From positions 550,566 through 614,565 of the forward strand of contig NZ_JADQDQ010000003.1 in NCBI RefSeq assembly GCF_015694725.1: 64,000 nucleotides of DNA, read 5' to 3'. The notes under the pieces were generated by a model. The model did no database searches. It was not told the DNA's origin and saw only the letters and a list, made by a program, of their open reading frames with translations. Below, piece by piece: positions 9,053 to 16,597 of this stretch. This DNA is from Hymenobacter jeongseonensis. GTDB taxonomy: Bacteria; Bacteroidota; Bacteroidia; Cytophagales; Hymenobacteraceae. How positions within the stretch are numbered: the first letter of the stretch is position 1; the number at the start of each line of letters is the position of its first letter. Made by a program: the position numbers and the translations under genes.

Positions 9053-10309
9053 TTAAACCTCCACGCGGGCCTTTGTCTCGGCGAGGGTGATTTCATCGGT
9101 TGAAGCCGTAGCCGGTACGCTTTGGTCTTTAAAAAGCAGCAGGAATACCGCCAACACCGCCGCGGCGATGCCCGCTGGAATCAGCCAGATGGTTTGCCAG
9201 TTGTGCTGGCCGCCGGTGGTTTGGTAAGCGTCCACAATCTGGCCCGAAAGGAGGGAGCCAATGAGCATGCCCACCCCGTAAGTGGCCAGGGTGATAAAGC
9301 CCTGGGCCGCGCTTTTCGATTGTTCTCCGGCGAGGTTATCGGTATAAATCTGACCGGTTACGAAGAAGAAGTCGTAGCAAATGCCGTGCATCACGATGCC
9401 CGCAATCAGCATCCAGTAGGCCGAATCGCCGTTGCCATAGGCGAAAAACAGGTAGCGCACCACCCACGCCGCCATGCCGATGGCCAGCATCTTCTTCACG
9501 CCCAGCCGCACGAAAAACACCGGAATCAGGAGCATAAACAGCACCTCCGATACCTGCCCGAGGCTTTGCACGCCCGCGGCCGATTTCATGCCCATCTCGT
9601 TCAAAAACGGGTTGGTGAAGCCGTAATAAAAAGACAGCGGCACGCAGATGGCCACCGAGGCCAGGAAGAAAATCAGGTACGAACGGTTGCGAAGCAGGCC
9701 GATGGCTTCTAGCCCCAGCAGCTCGCCCACGGTGCTTTTGCCCACTTTCTTGATGGGCGGCGTGGGCGGCAGCGTGAAGCTGAATACCCCCAGCAACGCC
9801 GATGCGCCCGCCGCCATGCGGAAGGTGAGCACGAGGTTGCCGCTTTGCTCCCAGTTCAACCAGCCGATGGTGAGGCCGGCAATAATCCAGCCCAGAGTGC
9901 CCAGCACCCGAATGGTAGCAAATTCCTTCTGCGGATTTTGCATTTGCCGGAAGGAAATGGAGTTCACCAAAGCCAGCGTGGGCATATACAAAATCATATA
10001 ACTGAGCACGTAGGGGTAGAAGCTGCTGAAATCAGCCGCCTGAGAGGCCAGCCACAATAGGGCTGCCCCGGCCAAGTGCAGCACGCCCAGTATTTTTTGG
10101 GCTGAGAAAAACCGGTCCGCAATCAGCCCGATGATGAAGGGCGCCACAATGGCCCCAATGGACTGCGTGAGAAACACAGAGCCCACCTGCGTGCCGGTGG
10201 TGTTCAGGTTTTTCAGCAGGTAGGTGCCCAACGTCACAAACCAGGCGCCCCAGATGAAAAACTCCAGGAACATCATCAACGACAGCTTAAAGCGGATAAC
10301 AGGAGTCAT
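9053..10309 (-). CDS. MFS transporter, nucleoside permease (NupG/XapB)-like
   Basis: 418 residues with about 12 membrane helices. The start (IRFKLSLMMFLEFFIWGAWFVTLGTYL) is characteristic of the NupG-type nucleoside:proton symporter branch of the major facilitator superfamily, as are GLIADRFFSAQKILG after the third helix and the SFRQMQNPQKEFATIRVLGTLG loop. Bacteroidota use members of this branch inside sugar-catabolic clusters, so the cargo may be a sugar or keto-sugar rather than a nucleoside. It lies in a minus-strand series with the dehydrogenase subunits upstream and the Gfo/Idh/MocA gene downstream, separated on each side by a palindrome. Substrate assignment is an inference. Confidence 0.88.
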   Translation of the reverse strand: MTPVIRFKLSLMMFLEFFIWGAWFVTLGTYLLKNLNTTGTQVGSVFLTQSIGAIVAPFIIGLIADRFFSAQKILGVLHLAGAALLWLASQAADFSSFYPYVLSYMILYMPTLALVNSISFRQMQNPQKEFATIRVLGTLGWIIAGLTIGWLNWEQSGNLVLTFRMAAGASALLGVFSFTLPPTPPIKKVGKSTVGELLGLEAIGLLRNRSYLIFFLASVAICVPLSFYYGFTNPFLNEMGMKSAAGVQSLGQVSEVLFMLLIPVFFVRLGVKKMLAIGMAAWVVRYLFFAYGNGDSAYWMLIAGIVMHGICYDFFFVTGQIYTDNLAGEQSKSAAQGFITLATYGVGMLIGSLLSGQIVDAYQTTGGQHNWQTIWLIPAGIAAAVLAVFLLLFKDQSVPATASTDEITLAETKARVEV

Positions 10310-10377
10310 GGGCAGGGGTGAGGTATGGATTGCTGGGGATTGTTCAATTAAAGCACATTGCGGCGCGGAGCCGGGTC

Positions 10378-10473
10378 ACCTCACCCCCGGCACCTCTCCG
10401 CGGGAGAGGGGAGCTTGACGCCTGCGCATAACCGGTGCCCCCTCTCCGCGGGAGAGGGTGACAGGGGTGAGGT
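10378..10473. repeat. Compound palindrome with two nested hairpins
   Basis: Outer arms ACCTCACCCC (10378-10387) and GGGGTGAGGT (10464-10473). Inside each half is a self-complementary CTCTCCGCGGGAGAG block (near 10394-10408 and 10442-10456). The whole lies between the 3' end of the subunit 3 gene and the start of the MFS gene. The architecture suggests a dispersed intergenic repeat or small mobile element rather than a simple terminator, since no T-run follows. Confidence 0.7.
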
Positions 10474-10478
10474 TTCCG

Positions 10479-11084
10479 TTAGCTAGCCCAGGCGCGGTCG
10501 CCTTTTTTGTAGGGCACCGAACCCTCGTAACGGCCGGGCACGGGCAAGTAGCGCAGGGCCTGCGTGGCCCCAACTTCTGACGTAAAGTAGCCCAGCAGCG
10601 TGAGTTGCTTCATCATGCGGAAGTAATGGTTGGGGGCATCCTTGGGCTGCGTGGCGGAATAAGCCTTTTGTTCCGCATCCAGCGCGGTGAGGAAGGCGGT
10701 GCGCTCGGCCGGGGTGCTGTCCAGGAAGGTTTTGCCTTGCTTCTTCTGGCAGTCAACGTCGAGTTGGGCAATGCCGTTGAGGAAGACTTTCTGGTCCTTG
10801 GGTTCGTAACAGTCGCGCACCATCACGGCCATAAACTGGCCGACGTGGGCGGCTTTGGCGCCCGGCGTTTTGGTGGTGGGCAGGATGGTTTCGCCCACTT
10901 CGTCGAGAAAACTCACTTGCTGCGGACTCAGGAAATCCGGTTTTTGAGGGACTGGCTTTGCCGTTTTAACCGCGGCTTTGTCCTCTTTGGTCGGGGAGGA
11001 GCAGCTACTGAGAAAAAAGTCGGCTCCGATGACGGTGCCGCCCATGATGAGGGCAACTCGGGCGAGGGCGTCTCTGCGATTCAT
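10479..11084 (-). CDS. Gluconate 2-dehydrogenase subunit 3 family protein (partner of GMC dehydrogenase)
   Basis: 201 residues. N-terminus MNRRDALARVALIMGG has twin-arginine character and ends in FLSSC, so it may be a Tat-dependent lipoprotein with Cys28. The mature part (LSPQQVSFLDEVGETILPTTKTPGAKAAHVGQF, then VMVRDCYEPKDQ) is the standard subunit 3 fold. Such small subunits act as a hitch-hiker that carries the signal-less GMC flavoprotein through the Tat system and stays in the complex. It follows the GMC gene by 11 bases, exactly the expected pairing. Function as a sugar dehydrogenase subunit is strongly supported by this pairing. Confidence 0.92.
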   Translation of the reverse strand: MNRRDALARVALIMGGTVIGADFFLSSCSSPTKEDKAAVKTAKPVPQKPDFLSPQQVSFLDEVGETILPTTKTPGAKAAHVGQFMAVMVRDCYEPKDQKVFLNGIAQLDVDCQKKQGKTFLDSTPAERTAFLTALDAEQKAYSATQPKDAPNHYFRMMKQLTLLGYFTSEVGATQALRYLPVPGRYEGSVPYKKGDRAWAS

Positions 11085-11095
11085 AGGAATGAGGC

Positions 11096-12772
11096 TTAGA
11101 GGTTTTGCTTCTTAAGCTCGCTCACGGCGTGGTCCACGGCGCGGGCCGTGAGGGCCATGTAGGTGAGTGAGGGGTTTTGGCAGGCGGCCGACGTCATACA
11201 GGAGCCGTCGGTCACGTACACGTTGGGGGCGTCCCACACTTGGTTGTACTTGTTCAATACCGACGTTTTGGGGTCTTTGCCCATGCGCGCGGTGCCCATT
11301 TCGTGGATGCCCGCGCCCAGAGCCATTTCCGTGTCGTAGCCCTTCACGTTCTTGATGCCCACTTTTTCCAGCATCTCAATGGCGTCCTGCTGCATGTCGA
11401 TGCGCATTTTCTTCTCGTTGTCGTGCAGATAGGCATCGATGGCCAGCACGGGCAGGCCCCACTTGTCTTTCTTGGTTTTGTCGAGGTAGGCGCGGTTGTC
11501 GTGGTAGGGCAGGGTTTCGCCGAAGCCGCCGAGGCCCATGGTCCACTGGCCGGGCTCGCTGAGGGCGTCTTTAAACTCGCCGCCGATGCTCATTTCCGGG
11601 ATTTCGCGGGCCCAGCCTTCGCGCCCGGCCCCGCCCTGGTAGCCGAAGCCACGCAGGTAGTCGCGCTTGTCGCCGAACAGGTTGCGGAAGCGCGGCACGT
11701 ATACGCCGTTGGGCCGCCGCCCGTACACGTACTGGTCCTCAAATCCTTCGGCGTCGCCGTGGGCACCCACCCGCAGGTGGTGGTCCATGATGTTGTGGCC
11801 CAGTTCGCCGCTGCTGCTGCCCAAGCCGCCGGGCCAGATGTCGGTGGCTGAGTTCATCAGCAGCCAAGCCGAATTCAGGGTTGAGGCGTTCAGAAAAACG
11901 ACCTTGGCAAAGTACTCATAGGTTTGGTTGGTCTCGGCGTCGAGCACTTCCACGCCCTTGGCCCGCTTGGTGTCCTTGTCGTAGAGGATTTTGGTGACGA
12001 TGGAATGGGGCCGAAGCGTGAGGTTGCCGGTGGCCACGGCGGCTGGCATGGTGGCCGACTGCGTGCTGAAATACGCCCCAAACGGGCAGCCCAGCCAGCA
12101 CTTGTTGCGGTACTGGCAGTTCACGCGGTTGTGGTGCGGCACCGTGATGTTGGCCGTGCGGCCAATGACCAGGCGGCGGTGCTCGTACTGCTTTTTGAGG
12201 CGGGCGGCCACGTCCTTTTCCACGCAGTTCAGCTCCATGGGCGGCATAAACTCGCCGTCGGGCAGCTGCGGCAGGCCTTCCTTTGAGCCGCTGATGCCGG
12301 CGAACTTCTCTACGTGGCTGTACCACGGGGCCAGGTCCTTGTAGCGAATGGGCCAGTCCACGGCGATGCCTTCCTTGGCATTGGCTTCAAAGTCGAAGTC
12401 GCTCCAGCGGTACGACTGCCGGCCCCAGGTGAGGGAGCGGCCGCCCACGTGGTAGCCCCGAAACCAGTCGAACGGCTTCACCTCCACGTAGGGGCTTTCC
12501 TTCTCGTTCACCCAGTAGTCGAGGTTGGTTTCGTTGAGGGTGTAGTCCCGCTTAAGCACCGGGTAGTCGGCCATCATCTGCTGGGTTTTGCCGCCGCGGT
12601 GGTCGAATTCCCACGGTGCCTTGTTGGCGTTCACGTAGTCCTTCACGTGCTCGATGTTGCGGCCCCGTTCCAGCATGATGGTTTTGAGGCCTTTTTCGGT
12701 CAGCTCCTTCGCGGCCCAGCCCCCCGAAATTCCCGACCCAATGACGATGGCATCGTAGGTGTTTTTTTCCAT
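11096..12772 (-). CDS. GMC-family FAD sugar dehydrogenase large subunit with likely Fe-S site
   Basis: 558 residues without a signal of its own. N-terminal FAD-binding fold (DAIVIGSGISGGWAAKEL, E at LERGR), GGRSLTWGRQSYRWSD, and a C-terminal GIHEMGTARMG with the catalytic His and CQNPSLTYMAL with the paired Asn. Residues 219-229 read C-x5-C-x3-C followed by PFGAYF, at the place where bacterial FAD glucose dehydrogenases bind a [3Fe-4S] cluster. That gives a route FAD to Fe-S to cytochrome c. Together with the subunit 3 gene directly downstream and the cytochrome c at 6249, this resembles a periplasmic glucoside 3-dehydrogenase, which forms 3-keto sugars for the DUF1080 hydrolase. The substrate position oxidised is inferred. 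Confidence 0.92.
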   Translation of the reverse strand: MEKNTYDAIVIGSGISGGWAAKELTEKGLKTIMLERGRNIEHVKDYVNANKAPWEFDHRGGKTQQMMADYPVLKRDYTLNETNLDYWVNEKESPYVEVKPFDWFRGYHVGGRSLTWGRQSYRWSDFDFEANAKEGIAVDWPIRYKDLAPWYSHVEKFAGISGSKEGLPQLPDGEFMPPMELNCVEKDVAARLKKQYEHRRLVIGRTANITVPHHNRVNCQYRNKCWLGCPFGAYFSTQSATMPAAVATGNLTLRPHSIVTKILYDKDTKRAKGVEVLDAETNQTYEYFAKVVFLNASTLNSAWLLMNSATDIWPGGLGSSSGELGHNIMDHHLRVGAHGDAEGFEDQYVYGRRPNGVYVPRFRNLFGDKRDYLRGFGYQGGAGREGWAREIPEMSIGGEFKDALSEPGQWTMGLGGFGETLPYHDNRAYLDKTKKDKWGLPVLAIDAYLHDNEKKMRIDMQQDAIEMLEKVGIKNVKGYDTEMALGAGIHEMGTARMGKDPKTSVLNKYNQVWDAPNVYVTDGSCMTSAACQNPSLTYMALTARAVDHAVSELKKQNL

Positions 12773-12854
12773 GTTTCGGCTTGCGATTGATGTGGGAATT
12801 AAGTGGAGAAAATTAAAGCGGAAGAATGAGGAGCCCGGGGTTAGGGGCTCAGTG

Positions 12855-13847
12855 TTAATCTTGCAAAATCTGCTCGATGCCGGCCAGCTCTTCCGGGCTG
12901 AACGCGGCCGATTCCAGGCAGCGCAGCGAGTCGGTAAGCTGCTCGGGGCGGCTGGCGCCGATGAGCACGGAGGTCACGCGCGGGTCTTTCAGCAGCCAGG
13001 CCAGGGCCATTTGGGCCAGGCTTTGGCCGCGGGTTTGAGCGATGTCGTTTAGGCGGCGAATCTGCTCGTGGCGCTCGGGCGTGAGGTGGCTTTCCTGCAA
13101 AAAGCCCACGCCCTTGGCCACCCGCGAATCGGCCGGGATGCCGTTGAGGTATTTATCGGTGAGCAGCCCTTGCGCCAGCGGCGAAAACGGGATGCAGCCC
13201 ACGCCTTCCTGCGCCAGCACGTCGAGCAAGCCTCCTTCTACCCAGCGCTCAAACATGGAGTACTTGGGCTGATGAATCAGGCAGGGCGTGCCCAGTTCGC
13301 GCAATAGTTTGATGGCCTCGGCGGCTTCGGCAGGCTGGTAATTGGACAGACCCACGTACAGGGCCTTGCCCTGCCGTACAATGAGGTCGAGCGCGGCCAT
13401 GGTTTCGGCCAGGGGCGTGTCGGGGTCGGGGCGGTGGTGGTAGAAAATGTCGACGTACTCCAGCCGCATGCGCTTCAGGCTTTGGTCGAGGCTCGAGACG
13501 AGGTATTTTTTCGAACCCCACTCGCCGTAGGGGCCGGGCCACATGTGGTAGCCGGCTTTGGTGGAGATAATCAACTCGTCGCGGTAGCCGCTGAAGTCTT
13601 CGCGCAGCACCCGGCCAAAGTTGGTTTCGGCCGAGCCGGGGGGCGGGCCGTAGTTGTTGGCCAGGTCGAAGTGGGTAATGCCGCTATCGAAGGCCAACCG
13701 CAGGATAGCACGGCCATTGGCCAGCGTGTCCACATCGCCGAAGTTGTGCCACAAGCCCAGCGACACCGCCGGTAATTTCAAGCCGCTCCGTCCGCAGCGG
13801 CGGTAGGGCATGGAGTTGTAGCGGGTGGGGCTCGGGAGGTAGGTCAT
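12855..13847 (-). CDS. Aldo/keto reductase, L-glyceraldehyde 3-phosphate reductase (YghZ)-like
   Basis: 330 residues using the ATG at 13847; the frame is open 41 codons further but that part is Cys/Arg-rich and unlike the family. MPYRRCGRSGLKLPAVSLGLWHNFGD is the typical opening of the YghZ/GPR branch. The catalytic set is visible: FDLANNYGPPPGSAE (Asp, Tyr), STKAGYHMWPGPYGEWGSKKYL (Lys) and IFYHHRPDPDTP (His). It reduces small aldehydes with NADPH in the cytoplasm. It lies 82 bases upstream of the GMC gene on the same strand, possibly in the same transcript, and may detoxify aldehydes arising from sugar oxidation. Confidence 0.9.
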   Translation of the reverse strand: MTYLPSPTRYNSMPYRRCGRSGLKLPAVSLGLWHNFGDVDTLANGRAILRLAFDSGITHFDLANNYGPPPGSAETNFGRVLREDFSGYRDELIISTKAGYHMWPGPYGEWGSKKYLVSSLDQSLKRMRLEYVDIFYHHRPDPDTPLAETMAALDLIVRQGKALYVGLSNYQPAEAAEAIKLLRELGTPCLIHQPKYSMFERWVEGGLLDVLAQEGVGCIPFSPLAQGLLTDKYLNGIPADSRVAKGVGFLQESHLTPERHEQIRRLNDIAQTRGQSLAQMALAWLLKDPRVTSVLIGASRPEQLTDSLRCLESAAFSPEELAGIEQILQD

Positions 13848-14823
13848 GCAGCGGTAGTAGGAGCAACAGGCGCACGATGCCGACCCTGCGGGCTCCCAAT
13901 GTACCGCAAACATTTGAATACTTGCTCTTCTAAACAGGCCCAGGCCAGCCGCTTGCCTTTGCCGATGCATTATGCTTCGTGCCGAGCCCCTTTGCGCCCG
14001 GTGATGAGGCCGCGGCGAACAAGGGATATAATTCTTAGTTACGGCTCTTTATCGGCTTGTCAACGGGCTTTCAGTTTGTCAGCAAGACGAGCTGGCCATA
14101 TTAATTTCAGAGATTTCGGAACCACTATTTACTGAACGTTTGTAAACATTTCTATGTGCTAATAGTATGCTAATTATCAAGCGGATAAATAAGTTATTCT
14201 GCCATTTTCCGAGGAAAACCACCTGTTTTAACGGATTACCATTCCTCATGATTTACTTCCAGTTAATCCGTAGATTTCCATAATGTTTTTGAGAAGCTCG
14301 ACTTGCTACTCTCCCAGTCGATTTTTATCTAAAACAATGCAGATTTGCTACACGCAACTGTCGTTCACAAACGTCAAATAATTGCCCTTGCAACCTCTTG
14401 CCTTCGCGCTTAGGCTTCCATATCGTTCTATTCCTAAATCGCGTTGAAACACCAATTCGTTCACCGTTTAATCTTCTAACCGGAAACCGGTGAGGGCAGT
14501 CGCGAAGAGATGGATGACAAAGCCCTTTCTTTCATTGAGCCATTAGCATAAGCCCAGTGCAAAGCGGCAGACAGCTCATTGTGATGCCGGCGGAATATAT
14601 GAAGCTGGTTTGCTATTCAAAGTTTACTAAACCTTTAAGTGAGTTGCGTTTCGTGAATGACTTTACGTTCCACAGAGAGTCCACTTTGCCCACACACCAC
14701 ATTCAGGAGCTAGGTGCATTGGAAATGAATGGTCATAATTCCGAAGCCGGGGAATACAGCTCAAGTTGTCGCAGGGAGAAACCCCGGCTTAACCCGACAC
14801 ACAGTAGGATTAACCTTGCTTGA
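13848..14823. other. Long AT-rich gene-free gap
   Basis: Almost 1 kb between convergently or separately read units with no recognisable gene. Composition is far AT-richer than in the neighbouring genes. An 88-codon frame at 14557-14823 has no recognisable features and atypical composition. I see no tRNA-like T-loop or long inverted repeat. It could be a relic of deleted or acquired DNA. Confidence 0.65.
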
Positions 14824-16185
14824 TTAACTCAGTATCCGCAACGAATCCGCGTGAATCAGTTGCGAGCTTTGGTAACGTCCCTCACGGGGCCCGTTTTCCA
14901 GGTTGAGGACGCCGCGGGGGCAGGCGGTGCTGCACAGGCCGCAGCCTACACAGGAAGCCCGGACAATGGGCGCGCCGCGCTGGGCGTATTGCTTCACGTC
15001 GATGCCCATCTCGCATACGTTGGAGCAGTTGCCGCACGAAATGCACTGCCCGCCGTTGGTGCTGATGCGGAAACGCGAGAAGTGCTTTTGCAGCAAGCCC
15101 AGATACGCTGCCATGGGGCAGCCGAAGCGGCACCACACCCGCGAACCCAGAATAGGGTAGAAGCCCACTCCAATCACGCCCGAGAAAACGGCACCAATGG
15201 CAAAGCCGTACCACTTGGCACCCACGTTGCCGGCTTCACCGAGCAGCGTGCTGTTCAAGGCAAAATTTGCCCACAGCAATACCGTGATGGCAATGATGAG
15301 CCCCAGAATGGGGTAGATGAGGCGTACCTCCCAGCGCCAAGCGGCCCGGCTTTTGTCGGACAGCTGCCGGTAGGGGTCGCCGGCTGTTTCGGCCAGCCCG
15401 CCGCAGCCGCACACCCACGAGCAATACCAGCGCTTACCGTAGAAATACGTGAGCACGGGCGTGGCCAAGAAGGACATCACCGCGCCCCAAAACACCATGA
15501 ACATGCCCACGCCGCCATTATGTACCAACCCCGTCACCGTGCCGGGAAACAGGTACTCGTACTTCAGCGGCCAGAAGTAGGTGAAGTAGAATTCCGGCTG
15601 CTGAAAGAACTGCAACAAACCCGGAATAATAAACGCGAAGCCGAGCTGAAAGAACATCACCGACCCGGTGCGAATCAGTTGGTAGCGGGAGTGCCGGTAC
15701 TTCCAAAGCGCCCGGGTGCCCATGAGCAGAATGGCCAGCGTGTAGAACGTGCCGTAGAGAAACCATTGGTCGGCAGGCCGGGCGCGCAGCCACTGGCTAA
15801 AGTCGTCCAAGCCATGTACCAAGTTGTTGAGCGGCCCAAAATTGCCCCGGCCGTCGTCGCCGCTGTACCAGTACAGCACCACGTAAAAGCCCGTGAGCAC
15901 GAGGCCCGTAACCCAGGCCACGGCGCCGCGCCCGGTGCTGGCGCGCAACCACAAATTATTCTGGTGTACGCCGGCCGGCTTTTGGCCAAATTTCAGCCAG
16001 CTCCAGGCCAGCGTTCCTGCACTCACCAGGCCCAGGGCGAGGTAAAGCCAGGTTTGCTGGCGGGCGGCGTCGGCGTCGGCCAGGGCCAGTACAAGGGCCA
16101 GTACGCCCGCGGCCACCGCCGCCAGGCTGAGCTTCTCGGCCGGCGAGGAAGTGGGCAGGGGCGGCGTGGCAAGCGTTGGGGTCAT
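14824..16185 (-). CDS. Membrane polyferredoxin, NapH/NosR-like 4Fe-4S protein
   Basis: 453 residues. About six or seven hydrophobic segments are followed by a cytoplasmic ferredoxin tail. Cysteine motifs in order: YCSWVCGCGG and WCRFGCPM in loops between helices, as in the NapH/NosR/RdxA group; then two 4Fe-4S motifs, CISCGNCSNVCEMG (about residue 378) and CVGCGLCSTACPRG (about residue 411). The first has Glu where Pro normally follows the fourth Cys. The N-terminal 200 residues with two helices and a YWYSGDDGRGNFG loop are not typical of NapH. It is last in a minus-strand trio with a small membrane protein and an FAD oxidoreductase, suggesting electron transfer between NAD(P)H or quinol and an unknown acceptor. 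Confidence 0.85.
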   Translation of the reverse strand: MTPTLATPPLPTSSPAEKLSLAAVAAGVLALVLALADADAARQQTWLYLALGLVSAGTLAWSWLKFGQKPAGVHQNNLWLRASTGRGAVAWVTGLVLTGFYVVLYWYSGDDGRGNFGPLNNLVHGLDDFSQWLRARPADQWFLYGTFYTLAILLMGTRALWKYRHSRYQLIRTGSVMFFQLGFAFIIPGLLQFFQQPEFYFTYFWPLKYEYLFPGTVTGLVHNGGVGMFMVFWGAVMSFLATPVLTYFYGKRWYCSWVCGCGGLAETAGDPYRQLSDKSRAAWRWEVRLIYPILGLIIAITVLLWANFALNSTLLGEAGNVGAKWYGFAIGAVFSGVIGVGFYPILGSRVWCRFGCPMAAYLGLLQKHFSRFRISTNGGQCISCGNCSNVCEMGIDVKQYAQRGAPIVRASCVGCGLCSTACPRGVLNLENGPREGRYQSSQLIHADSLRILS

Positions 16186-16253
16186 TGGGGGAGTGCGAAG
16201 GCCTGTTCTAAGGTTAGTTTGAGCCTGACCTTACCAGTCAGTTGTGCCGAATA

Positions 16254-16484
16254 TCAATGATGGTGGTGGTCGTGCGGCTCATCGGGCTTGCCAAATAGAT
16301 TGATGAGCGTGCCGACGATGTAGAAGCCCGTCCAGCACACATACAGCCAGTTGAAACCGGCGGGCGTATGGCCAACAAAAAAGTACAGAATCAAGTGGGC
16401 GCTAGCACTCATCAACAGGCCCGTGAGGGCAATGAACTGAAAGCTATTGAGCGCCGAAGGCCGGTAAAGTTTGGAGTAGTCCAC
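16254..16484 (-). CDS. Small two-helix membrane protein with His-rich C-terminus
   Basis: 76 residues. Two hydrophobic helices (about FQFIALTGLLMSASAHLILYFF and FNWLYVCWTGFYIVGTLINLF) are followed by KPDEPHDHHHH, a natural His/Asp tail able to bind metal. I do not recognise a named family. It sits between the FAD oxidoreductase gene (113 bases upstream) and the polyferredoxin gene (68 bases downstream), all on the minus strand, so it may be an assembly or anchoring subunit of a redox complex, or deliver a metal ion. It is a plausible real gene because its codon use and position fit the operon. Confidence 0.75.
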   Translation of the reverse strand: MDYSKLYRPSALNSFQFIALTGLLMSASAHLILYFFVGHTPAGFNWLYVCWTGFYIVGTLINLFGKPDEPHDHHHH

Positions 16485-16597
16485 GGGAGGAAGGAAGTAG
16501 TATAAACAAGAATGAATCGAAAAGCCTGGTTTTTAATTCGAAAAGTCTGAGGTAGTGGATAGCGTATAAGCTGCCAGAAATGGTCTGGTTTCGGAGT

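Noticed and set aside
14557..14823. 88-codon frame on the plus strand in the AT-rich gap
   Set aside because: No recognisable motif, atypical composition and no start context; most likely chance.
14851..16260. 469-codon plus-strand frame antisense to the polyferredoxin gene
   Set aside because: The opposite strand encodes ordered Cys motifs and helices; this frame is Ala/Pro/His/Arg-rich and featureless.
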